This document shows positions 52,067-59,399 of a stretch of DNA of 64,000 nt, one piece after another. Positions within the stretch are counted from its first letter, which is position 1, and each line of letters opens with the position of its first letter. Under the pieces are notes generated by a model. The model saw nothing but the letters and a program-made list of their open reading frames with translations, made no database searches and had not been told where the DNA came from. Source of the DNA: Hymenobacter aranciens (GTDB taxonomy: Bacteria > Bacteroidota > Bacteroidia > Cytophagales > Hymenobacteraceae); the NCBI RefSeq assembly GCF_030580865.1, contig NZ_JAUQSY010000008.1, positions 124,001-188,000 on the forward strand, read 5' to 3'. The translations under genes were made by a program, and so were the position numbers.

Positions 52067-52750
52067 CAGCACGCGCTGCAAATACTCGCGTAGTTCCCCA
52101 GTCCGCACCTGCTCTAAGGCATGTGGCGTAGTTGCCAGCAGCGCAAACGTAGCGTTGGGCAATTGCCGCGCAAATTCCTCCGAAGCTGCTGGCCCCGCCG
52201 TCTGGTCGGCATCGCCCACCAATACCTGAATGGGCAGCCTCGTAGCCGCCAGCTGGGTCACCGAAACGGGCGCCGTTTGCCCCAATTGCCGCAACATTAC
52301 CGCCGTGGCTTCTACCACCTTCGCCCAGGGCGTAGGTGCGTGAAACTGCGCCAACCGCTCCACAAAAGCCGGGATTTTCGCCGCCATTTTTTCCGGCACC
52401 AGAAACCGGGTTTCGGCCTCGGCCGAAGCTGGGTTCCAGTCGAATTTTGTGCCTAACGTGGTAATGGAGGCAAACAGCTCGGGCGTTTCCTGCGCCGCCA
52501 GCAGAGCCGCGTAGCCGCCCATGCTGTAGCCCAGCACGTGCACCGGGCCCACATTTAGTGCGGCAATAAACTCTTTTACCTGCTTGGCAAAATGCGCCAT
52601 AGCAAAATCTTCTGCCACCAGCGGCTGCCCGCCGTGCCCGGCAAAATCCATCGTGTGCACAGTGGCCAGGTCGGCCAGGTTTTCGGCCAGCGGCTGGAGT
52701 TGCCGGGCGGTGCCCAGCGCCCCGTGAAGGAGCAGGAGGTGCGGTTTCAT
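52064..52750 (-). CDS. Alpha/beta hydrolase
   Basis: 228 aa, MKPHLLLLHGALGTARQLQ with the oxyanion segment LLHGALG, nucleophile elbow LGYSMGG, an Asp in LVGDADQTAG and the His in TTPHALEQV: a complete catalytic triad. Soluble, single domain, close to MenH-like and esterase groups. Substrate not predictable. Separated by 10 bp from mpl upstream, so probably co-transcribed with it. Confidence 0.86.
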   Translation of the reverse strand: MKPHLLLLHGALGTARQLQPLAENLADLATVHTMDFAGHGGQPLVAEDFAMAHFAKQVKEFIAALNVGPVHVLGYSMGGYAALLAAQETPELFASITTLGTKFDWNPASAEAETRFLVPEKMAAKIPAFVERLAQFHAPTPWAKVVEATAVMLRQLGQTAPVSVTQLAATRLPIQVLVGDADQTAGPAASEEFARQLPNATFALLATTPHALEQVRTGELREYLQRVL

Positions 52751-52760
52751 CGGGTGTGGC

Positions 52761-54152
52761 TTAAGCGGTGATTTCGGCAGCCAGACCAGTCAAATCCAGC
52801 CCGTCAAAGGTGCCGGACGACATCAGCAGCAGGTTGGCGTTATCCCATTGCTGGCCGCGCAGGAAGGCGGCCAACTCGGCGCTGTCGGTGATGACTTTCA
52901 GGTCGGGGCGCTGGAAGGCTTCGGCCACGGTGGCGGCGGCCAGCGGCGGCAGGCGCTTGTGTTCCAGCACGTGGGGGTTGAAATACACCACCGCCACATC
53001 GGGCGCATCAAAGCAGTGCGCGTACTGCGGCAGAAACGCGGGGTTGAGCGAGCTGAAGGTGTGCAGCTCCAGGCAGGCCACCAGCCGGCGTTGCGGAAAC
53101 TGCTGTTTCAGGGCGTTGGTCGTGGCTTTGAGCTTGGAGGGCGCGTGGGCAAAATCCTTGTACACTACCGAAGTGGCGCCCTCCTGCACCAGCTCCAGCC
53201 GCCGGGCGGCGCCGGGGAAAGAGGCCACGGCGCGGAAGAAATCCTTGCCTTTGATGCCCAACTGCTTGCAGACTTCTTTGGCGGCCGAGATGTTGCGCAG
53301 GTTGTGCGCGCCAAACACCTGGATGGCCACTTCCTCGTCCTTCTTGTTCAGCAGAAAGGTTTTACCGTTGCGAATGACGTGCTCGTGTGGCCCGTAACCG
53401 ATGTAGGTCACGTCGGGGTTGGTGGGCACGGCAATGAGTTGGGTTTGCTCGTCGTCGCGGTCGTAGATGAGCACGCCGGCCTTGGGCGTCATGTCGGCGA
53501 AAATGCGGAATTGCTCGCGGTAGATTTCCTCGGTCGGGAAGACGTTGATGTGGTCCCAGCTGATGCCGGAAATAACGCCGATGTGGTGCTGGTAGAGGTG
53601 GAATTTGGGCCGCCTATCGACCGGCGACGACAGGTATTCGTCGCCCTCAATGATGATGATGGGCGCGTCGTCGGTCAGCTGCACCATCAAATCAAAGCCC
53701 GCCAGCTGTGCTCCCACGGCGTAGTCAAACTTGCGCCCGTGGAAGCGCAAAACGTGCAATATCAACGCTGTAATGCTGGTTTTACCGTGCGAGCCGCCGA
53801 TGACGATGCGCTGCTTGTCGCGGCTAGCCTCGTAGATGTATTCGGGGAAGGAATACACTTTCAGCCCCAGCTCCTGAGCGCGGAGCAGTTCGGGGTTATC
53901 GGGGCGGGCGTGCATGCCCACAATCACGGCCGCGAGGCCAGCGTGAATGTTTTCCGGAAACCAGCCTTCCTGCGCAGGCAGCAGCCCGGCAGCAGCCAGC
54001 CGCGAGCGGGCGGGCTCAAAAATCTCGTCGTCGGAGCCCGTGACGCGGGTGCCGCGCTGGTGCAGCGCCAGCGCCAGGTTGTGCATGATGCTGCCTCCCA
54101 CGGCAATAAGGTGAATGGCTTCGGGAACGGCGGGCTGAGAAACGGATGACAC
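52761..54152 (-). CDS. mpl: UDP-N-acetylmuramate:peptide ligase, Mpl type
   Basis: 463 aa Mur ligase. N-terminal Rossmann part IHLIAVGGSIMHNLALALHQ, ATP loop VIGGSHGKTSITALI (about 116-130), then IIEGDEYLSS, and SWDHINVFPT. Joins recycled L-Ala-gamma-D-Glu-meso-DAP tripeptide to UDP-MurNAc. The sequence is closer to Mpl than to MurC (GSIMHNLA, HAPSKLKAT). First gene of a two-gene unit with the hydrolase. Confidence 0.88.
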   Translation of the reverse strand: MSSVSQPAVPEAIHLIAVGGSIMHNLALALHQRGTRVTGSDDEIFEPARSRLAAAGLLPAQEGWFPENIHAGLAAVIVGMHARPDNPELLRAQELGLKVYSFPEYIYEASRDKQRIVIGGSHGKTSITALILHVLRFHGRKFDYAVGAQLAGFDLMVQLTDDAPIIIIEGDEYLSSPVDRRPKFHLYQHHIGVISGISWDHINVFPTEEIYREQFRIFADMTPKAGVLIYDRDDEQTQLIAVPTNPDVTYIGYGPHEHVIRNGKTFLLNKKDEEVAIQVFGAHNLRNISAAKEVCKQLGIKGKDFFRAVASFPGAARRLELVQEGATSVVYKDFAHAPSKLKATTNALKQQFPQRRLVACLELHTFSSLNPAFLPQYAHCFDAPDVAVVYFNPHVLEHKRLPPLAAATVAEAFQRPDLKVITDSAELAAFLRGQQWDNANLLLMSSGTFDGLDLTGLAAEITA

Positions 54153-54497
54153 GGAGCGAATGACGAAAGAAAAGCGGTTTTTTCAGAAGAGCAACCGCAG
54201 AATTTTAAGACGGTTTTTCCAGGTAAATGACGCAGAAAATTTCTCTTCAATGCCAAAAAACAAGAAACCAGACCCGAAGGAAGGCGCAAGCCAAACCAGC
54301 GACCGGAAATTGAAAATACCGGGCTGCGAAAGTACAAAACCCCGGCCGCCGCCGGGCCCGACGCGGCCCAAGAAAGCCGCCCGGGCCGCATTTTTTTCCA
54401 TCCTTTCGGGGTTAGCTTTGTTATTCGGTTTGTCGCCTCCATTTGGAACGGCAGCCCATCGCCCTCCTGCTTTCTACTATAATTATTTCACTATCAG
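54153..54497. other. Divergent regulatory region mpl / dnaB
   Basis: 345 bp. A -7 element TAGCTTTG (54413-54420) lies about 77 bases before the dnaB ATG. The middle is A-rich (54160-54330). A plus-strand frame of 114 codons crosses the whole region and runs into dnaB in another frame. It starts without any sensible protein features, and I do not consider it a gene. No repeats or RNA recognised. Confidence 0.5.
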
Positions 54498-57158
54498 ATG
54501 CTAGACAAAATGGACGACCGGGTAAAACAAGCGGGGGCCCGCGCCAAAGCTGCCTGGGGCTCCCGGGGGGCCAATGGCCTGGTGCTATCCAACGCCAGCG
54601 CCACTGGCAAGCTGCCGCCGCAGGCGCCCGAGCTGGAAATGGCCGTGCTCGGCGCGCTCATGCTGGAGAAAGACGCCCTGACTTCGGTCATCGACCTGCT
54701 CAAGCCCGATTCGTTCTACAAAGCCTCGCATAAGCTTATCTACGAGGCCATTATTCACCTCTTCGATAAGTCGGAGCCCATCGACCAGCTCACCGTGGTG
54801 CAGGAGCTGCGCGAGATGGGCGCGCTGGAGGCGGCGGGCGGCCCCTTCTACGTGGCCAACCTGACGCTGAAGGTGAACTCGGCCGCCAACGTGGAATACC
54901 ACGCCCGCATCGTGACCGAGTCGGCCATCAAGCGCGCCATGATTACGGTGGCCAACGATGTACTGCGCGACGCCTACGAAGACACCACCGACGTATTTAA
55001 CCTTCTTGATACCACCGAGGCAGCGCTGTTTGAAGTTTCAGAATCGAACATCCGCAAGAACTTCGACGACATGCGCTCCTTGATGGGCAAGGCCATCAAG
55101 GAGCTGGAAGAAAAGAAAAACCAGAAGGATGGCTTGACGGGCGTGCCGTCCGGCTTCACCGCTCTGGACCGCGTTACCAGCGGCTGGCAACCTTCTGACC
55201 TTGTGATTATTGCTGCCCGGCCCGGCATGGGAAAATGCCTAGGCAAAGGCACGCTGGTACTGATGTACAACGGCGACCTGCGCAAGGTAGAGGACGTGTT
55301 GCCCGGCGACCTGCTGATGGGCGACGACTCGACCCCGCGCCGGGTGAAAAGTATTGCCCGCGGCCGCGAAAACATGTATTGGGTGCGGCAGAACAAGGGC
55401 GACGATTACCGCGTGAATGAGAGCCACATCCTGTCGCTGAAACGCTCGCGCAATGAAGGTCCGCACCACCATGGCGATGTGCTGAACATCACCGTGAAGG
55501 ACTGGCTAGCAAAAGGGCCGAAATTCCGCTCCAATTACAAGGGCTATAAAGTACCCGTGGAATTTGCGGTTGAGGAGCTTCCTATCGACCCGTATTTTCT
55601 GGGCGTATGGCTGGGCGATGGCGCCAGCAGCAACTGCCGCATCACGGGCCAGGACCAGGAAATCATTGACTATCTGCATGAATATGCCGCTGAGCTGGGT
55701 ATGCAGGTGACTGTGGGCGTGGTGGAAAACCGTTGCAATAGCTATGGCATCACGCGCGGGCGGCAGGGCGGCAACATTGCCGAATACTCGTTGCAGGACG
55801 AATTGCGGCAGCTGGGTGTGCTCGATAACAAGCACATTCCCCGCGCCTACGCCATCAACTCGACCGAGAACCGCCTGCGCCTGCTGGCAGGCCTGATTGA
55901 CAGCGACGGCCACCTCAACGTGGTGAGCAACGGCTACGAAATCACGCAGAAGAACGAGAAGCTGGCCCGCCAGATTAAGTTTATCTGCGACTCGCTGGGC
56001 TTCCGCACGTCGCTGACTAAAAAGCGGGCGGTGATTTCCAAAATTGGCTACGAAAGCGAGGTATGGCGCGTGCGCTTCTATGGTGATATTGACCGCATTC
56101 CGGTGCGCGTGGCCCGCAAAAAGGCGAATACCTGGGCTAGCAAAGTGAACTGGCGCCAAACCGGCATTTCGGTCGAATTTGATAAAGAAGACGATTATTA
56201 CGGCTTCGAGATTGACGGTAACCGCCTGTTTCTGCTGCAGGATATGACGGTGACGCACAACACGGCGTTCGTAGTATCGGCTATGCGCAACGCGGCCGTC
56301 GAGCACAAGCGGGCCGTGGCCATCTTCTCGCTCGAGATGTCGTCGCTGCAGCTCGTGAATCGTCTGATTTCGGCCGAGGCGGAACTGGATTCGGAGAAAA
56401 TCAAAAAGGGCAGCCTAGCGGATTACGAGTGGCAGCAGCTCAACCACAAGATTACCGACCTTTCGGCCGCGCCCATCTACATTGATGACACGCCGGGCCT
56501 GAGTATCCGAGAGTTGCGCACCAAGTGCCGCCGCCTGCGCTCGCAGAAGGACGTGCAGATGATTATCATTGACTACTTGCAGCTAATGAGCGGCAACACC
56601 GACGGCCGGGGCGGCAACCGCGAACAGGAAATTGCCAGTATCTCGCGGGCCCTCAAGGGTATTGCCAAGGAGCTGAATGTGCCCGTGCTGGCCCTGTCGC
56701 AGCTCTCGCGCTCGGTAGAGACGCGCGGCGGCGAGAAACGCCCGCAGCTGAGTGACCTTCGCGAATCGGGCTCCATCGAGCAGGATGCCGACATGGTAAT
56801 CTTCCTCTATCGGCCGGAGTACTACGGCCTCGACCAGGACGCCGAAGGCAACTCGACGCAGGGCGTGGGCGAAGTCATCATCGCCAAGCACCGGAACGGC
56901 TCGCTGGAAACAGTGCAGCTCAAGTTTATCGGCAAGTACACCAAGTTTGGCGACCTAGAAGGCAGCGGAGGCTTTGACGGCGGCTTTGGAGGCGGCAGCT
57001 ACACGCCGGGCGCCCTGCCCAGCAGCAGTTTCGACGACGAGCCGGGCGCGGGCGGCGGCTTTGCACCGAACACGATACGCCTGGGTTCCAAGATTAACGA
57101 GTCGCCGGTGCCGTTCCCGAAGGGCAACATCAGCAAATTCGAGGAGCCGCCATTTTAA
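54498..57158 (+). CDS. dnaB: Replicative DNA helicase with in-frame intein
   Basis: 886-aa precursor. N-terminal primase-binding domain, about 40-145 (PPQAPELEMAVLGALMLE), then the RecA-like domain begins at about 195. Walker A ARPGMGK is split by an intein after Lys 246; the following Thr 589 (TAFVVSAMRNA) completes GKT. After splicing, DnaB is 544 aa, with Walker B MIIIDYLQLM and LRESGSIEQDADMV. The Gly-rich tail GGFDGGFGGGS is typical. It unwinds DNA at the replication fork, so splicing must work for the cell to live. Start ATG 54498, alternatively 54510. Confidence 0.97.
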   Translation: MLDKMDDRVKQAGARAKAAWGSRGANGLVLSNASATGKLPPQAPELEMAVLGALMLEKDALTSVIDLLKPDSFYKASHKLIYEAIIHLFDKSEPIDQLTVVQELREMGALEAAGGPFYVANLTLKVNSAANVEYHARIVTESAIKRAMITVANDVLRDAYEDTTDVFNLLDTTEAALFEVSESNIRKNFDDMRSLMGKAIKELEEKKNQKDGLTGVPSGFTALDRVTSGWQPSDLVIIAARPGMGKCLGKGTLVLMYNGDLRKVEDVLPGDLLMGDDSTPRRVKSIARGRENMYWVRQNKGDDYRVNESHILSLKRSRNEGPHHHGDVLNITVKDWLAKGPKFRSNYKGYKVPVEFAVEELPIDPYFLGVWLGDGASSNCRITGQDQEIIDYLHEYAAELGMQVTVGVVENRCNSYGITRGRQGGNIAEYSLQDELRQLGVLDNKHIPRAYAINSTENRLRLLAGLIDSDGHLNVVSNGYEITQKNEKLARQIKFICDSLGFRTSLTKKRAVISKIGYESEVWRVRFYGDIDRIPVRVARKKANTWASKVNWRQTGISVEFDKEDDYYGFEIDGNRLFLLQDMTVTHNTAFVVSAMRNAAVEHKRAVAIFSLEMSSLQLVNRLISAEAELDSEKIKKGSLADYEWQQLNHKITDLSAAPIYIDDTPGLSIRELRTKCRRLRSQKDVQMIIIDYLQLMSGNTDGRGGNREQEIASISRALKGIAKELNVPVLALSQLSRSVETRGGEKRPQLSDLRESGSIEQDADMVIFLYRPEYYGLDQDAEGNSTQGVGEVIIAKHRNGSLETVQLKFIGKYTKFGDLEGSGGFDGGFGGGSYTPGALPSSSFDDEPGAGGGFAPNTIRLGSKINESPVPFPKGNISKFEEPPF
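55236..56261 (+). other. DnaB intein with LAGLIDADG homing endonuclease
   Basis: 342 residues, Cys 247 to Asn 588 of the precursor. Block A starts CLGKGTLVLMYNGDLRKVED, with PGDLLMG. Block B is NESHILSLK (His). DOD endonuclease motifs are LGVWLGDGASS (about 370) and LLAGLIDSDGHL (about 462-473). Block F is YYGFEIDGNRLFLL, block G DMTVTHN. The +1 extein residue is Thr. All splice residues (C1, B-block His, HN end, T+1) are present, so it should be active. The insertion point is between Lys and Thr of the P-loop. Confidence 0.95.
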
Positions 57159-57170
57159 GTAAAAAACCGC

Positions 57171-57258
57171 CTGTCATGCTGAACGCAGTGAAGCATCTTT
57201 TCACGTCAGAACGACCCGTTAGACGTGAGAAGATGCTTCACTGTGTTCAGCATGACAG
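57171..57258. repeat. Intergenic hairpin, family A
   Basis: Arms CTGTCATGCTGAACGCAGTG... and ...CACTGTGTTCAGCATGACAG, loop about 30 nt including GACGTGAGAAG. Just downstream of dnaB, probably its terminator. The TauE/SafE gene starts 10 bp after. Confidence 0.9.
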
Positions 57259-57268
57259 TTCTTTTTGG

Positions 57269-58042
57269 ATGACAGCCTCCCTTCTACTACTTGCCCTGTT
57301 CGCCTTCCTGGCCGGCTTTATCGATGCCATGGTGGGCGGGGGCGGCTTAATTCAGCTGCCGGCGATGCTGGTGCTGCTGCCGGGCGTACCCGTGGCCACG
57401 GTACTGGGCACCGGCAAGTTATCAAGCATTGCGGGTACCGCCGCGGCACTGCGCCGCTACCTGAGCGGGCCTACGGCCGTGCCCCTGCGCTGGCGCAGCG
57501 TCGGGCTGATGGCCGTGGCAGCGGGGGCTTTTGCCCTGCTGGGCGCCCGTGCCGTGAGCGGGCTGAACAAGGAGCTAGTGAAGCCGCTGGTGCTGGCGTT
57601 GCTGGTGCTGATGGCCATTTATACCCTCTGGCGCAAGGATTTCGGCAGCCTGCACGCCCCGCGGCTGCACGGCCGGCGCGAGCTGCTGGCTGGCTTGCTG
57701 CTGGGCGCGGCATTGGGGTTTTACGACGGCTTTTTCGGGCCGGGCATGGGCAGCCTGCTGCTGTTTGCCTTCGTGGGCGTATTTGGCTACGACTTCATTG
57801 CCGCCTCGGCTTCGGCCAAGCTGGTGAACGTGGCTACCAACCTGGTGGGCCTGGCCTATTTCGTGGCTACCGACCAGGTGCTCTACCACGTAGCCCTGCC
57901 AATGGCGGTATGCAACGTACTGGGCTCTACGCTGGGGGCGCGCATGGCCCTGCGGCGCGGCACCGGCTTCGTGCGGGTGCTGTTTCTGGTGATTGTGGGG
58001 GCGTTTATCCTCAAGCTGGGCTGGGAAACGTTTAGCCAGTAA
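57269..58042 (+). CDS. TSUP family permease (TauE/SafE)
   Basis: 257 aa with about eight membrane helices. GFIDAMVGGGGLIQLPAMLV is the family N-terminal motif, and the second half repeats it as GFYDGFFGPGMGSLLLFAFV. Members carry sulfite, sulfonates or other organosulfur anions outwards or inwards; the substrate is unknown. Start at 57269 (MTASLLLLALFAF) is chosen. Upstream in-frame codons read through the hairpin (MLHCVQHDSSFW) and are rejected. Confidence 0.86.
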   Translation: MTASLLLLALFAFLAGFIDAMVGGGGLIQLPAMLVLLPGVPVATVLGTGKLSSIAGTAAALRRYLSGPTAVPLRWRSVGLMAVAAGAFALLGARAVSGLNKELVKPLVLALLVLMAIYTLWRKDFGSLHAPRLHGRRELLAGLLLGAALGFYDGFFGPGMGSLLLFAFVGVFGYDFIAASASAKLVNVATNLVGLAYFVATDQVLYHVALPMAVCNVLGSTLGARMALRRGTGFVRVLFLVIVGAFILKLGWETFSQ

Positions 58043-58047
58043 GTGGC

Positions 58048-59292
58048 TTATGCCGGCTGCAGGGCCGGCTGTTTCTTGCGGCTTTTGCGGGTGCGGTTGA
58101 GCCACATGACGGTGCCGGTGATGGGGAACGTGGCCCCCAGCAGGCTCACTACCAACGCCAGCACCTTTGAGGGCAGGCCGAAAATGGCGCCCGTGTGAAT
58201 AGGTTTGTAGAGGCCGCGCACACGCTGGGCCAGGTTGCGCCCGGTGTAGGGCTGCTGGCTAATAATGCGGCCCGAATACTGGTCGAGGTACACTTCGTCG
58301 GTCGCATTGTCGGTGAGGGCACCAGCCGGCAGCATGGCCACCCGGATGCTGCCGGTGGGCTCTTTGGGCAGCTGCAGGCTGTAGTATTGAGCCTGCGGGG
58401 CCTGCTGCCGCGCCCAGGCTAGCAGCGCATCGGGGCTGAAGGCCAGAGCAGCACTGCCGATAGGAGTTGAGGTAGGCGGCTCGGGCCGCTTCAGCGGTGT
58501 GCCCGTGACGGCACCCAGCACTTTATTGGCCCAATCGAAGGACATGCCTACGCCCGTCAGCGCCATAATCAGCAGAAATACCGCCGTATAGAAACCCAGC
58601 ACGATGTGAAAATCGTGGTTGAGGCGCTTCCAGCTGCTGCCCCACTTGATGCGCAGGCGCGGCGTGAGGGCCTTGCGCGTGGCCGGCCACCACAGCACCA
58701 GCCCGGTCGTCAGAATCACCACGAATATGAGCGAGTTAATGCCCATCACCAGCTTGCCCGTGGGGCCAGCTACCAGGCCGCGGTGCAGCTGCTCCACGGT
58801 GTGAAAAAAGTTGTCGCGCGGATTAAGCTCGCCGGTGATAGCGGCCGTGTATGGATTCACAAACAGGCGCGGGCCGGCGTCACCTTTGCCGCCCTTACCC
58901 TTGCCTTTGCCGGGGCCTTCGGGGCCAGCGGCCCGCTCAAGCCGCTCGCCGCGGGGGCTTTCGGCAGTTGGGCGGCCCCGGCCCGCGCCGCCCTTACCTC
59001 CAAGGCCACCGGCGAGGCTGATTTCCACGGTACGGGTGGGGTCGGCGTACACTTTCAGGCCGCCGATTTTGGCCTTGGGCTTGGCGGCCTGCACAGCGGC
59101 GACCAGCTGCGCCAGCGGCAGCGGCGCAGTAGTGGCGGGCGCCACGAAGTAGCGCTCGGCATGCCAGCTTTGCTCGATTTCCTTTTCAAACGCCAGAATA
59201 CAGCCCGTCAGGCACACAAAAACCAGTACCAAGCCGGTGGCCAGGCCCAGCCAGAGGTGAATAGTGCGAATAGTGGCTTTGAGCGGAGTCAT
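58048..59292 (-). CDS. PepSY-associated transmembrane protein
   Basis: 414 aa, first helix TIHLWLGLATGLVLVFVCLTG, then a periplasmic loop, three more helices (INSLIFVVILTTGLVLWW; HIVLGFYTAVFLLIMALTG; ALVVSLLGATFPITGTVMW). PepSY_TM family. Often encoded beside TonB-dependent siderophore receptors and thought to help iron or heme uptake, perhaps as ferric reductase or release factor. Residues 95-140 are an unusual Gly/Lys-rich insertion (GGLGGKGGAG; GKGKGKGGKGD). It follows the TonB receptor gene by about 107 bp. Confidence 0.88.
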   Translation of the reverse strand: MTPLKATIRTIHLWLGLATGLVLVFVCLTGCILAFEKEIEQSWHAERYFVAPATTAPLPLAQLVAAVQAAKPKAKIGGLKVYADPTRTVEISLAGGLGGKGGAGRGRPTAESPRGERLERAAGPEGPGKGKGKGGKGDAGPRLFVNPYTAAITGELNPRDNFFHTVEQLHRGLVAGPTGKLVMGINSLIFVVILTTGLVLWWPATRKALTPRLRIKWGSSWKRLNHDFHIVLGFYTAVFLLIMALTGVGMSFDWANKVLGAVTGTPLKRPEPPTSTPIGSAALAFSPDALLAWARQQAPQAQYYSLQLPKEPTGSIRVAMLPAGALTDNATDEVYLDQYSGRIISQQPYTGRNLAQRVRGLYKPIHTGAIFGLPSKVLALVVSLLGATFPITGTVMWLNRTRKSRKKQPALQPA

Positions 59293-59399
59293 CGGGGTTT
59301 ATGAATGAAGGTTAGTTGACAGCCCGGTTAAACAACCAATTGCACCGCTCGCCAGCGCTGAAAGGCCGGCAAACGGTGCAATTAATTTACAAGCAAAGA

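Noticed and set aside
54160..54504. Plus-strand frame of 114 codons upstream of dnaB
   Set aside because: It crosses the promoter region, overlaps the dnaB start in another frame, and has no signal, domain or sensible composition.
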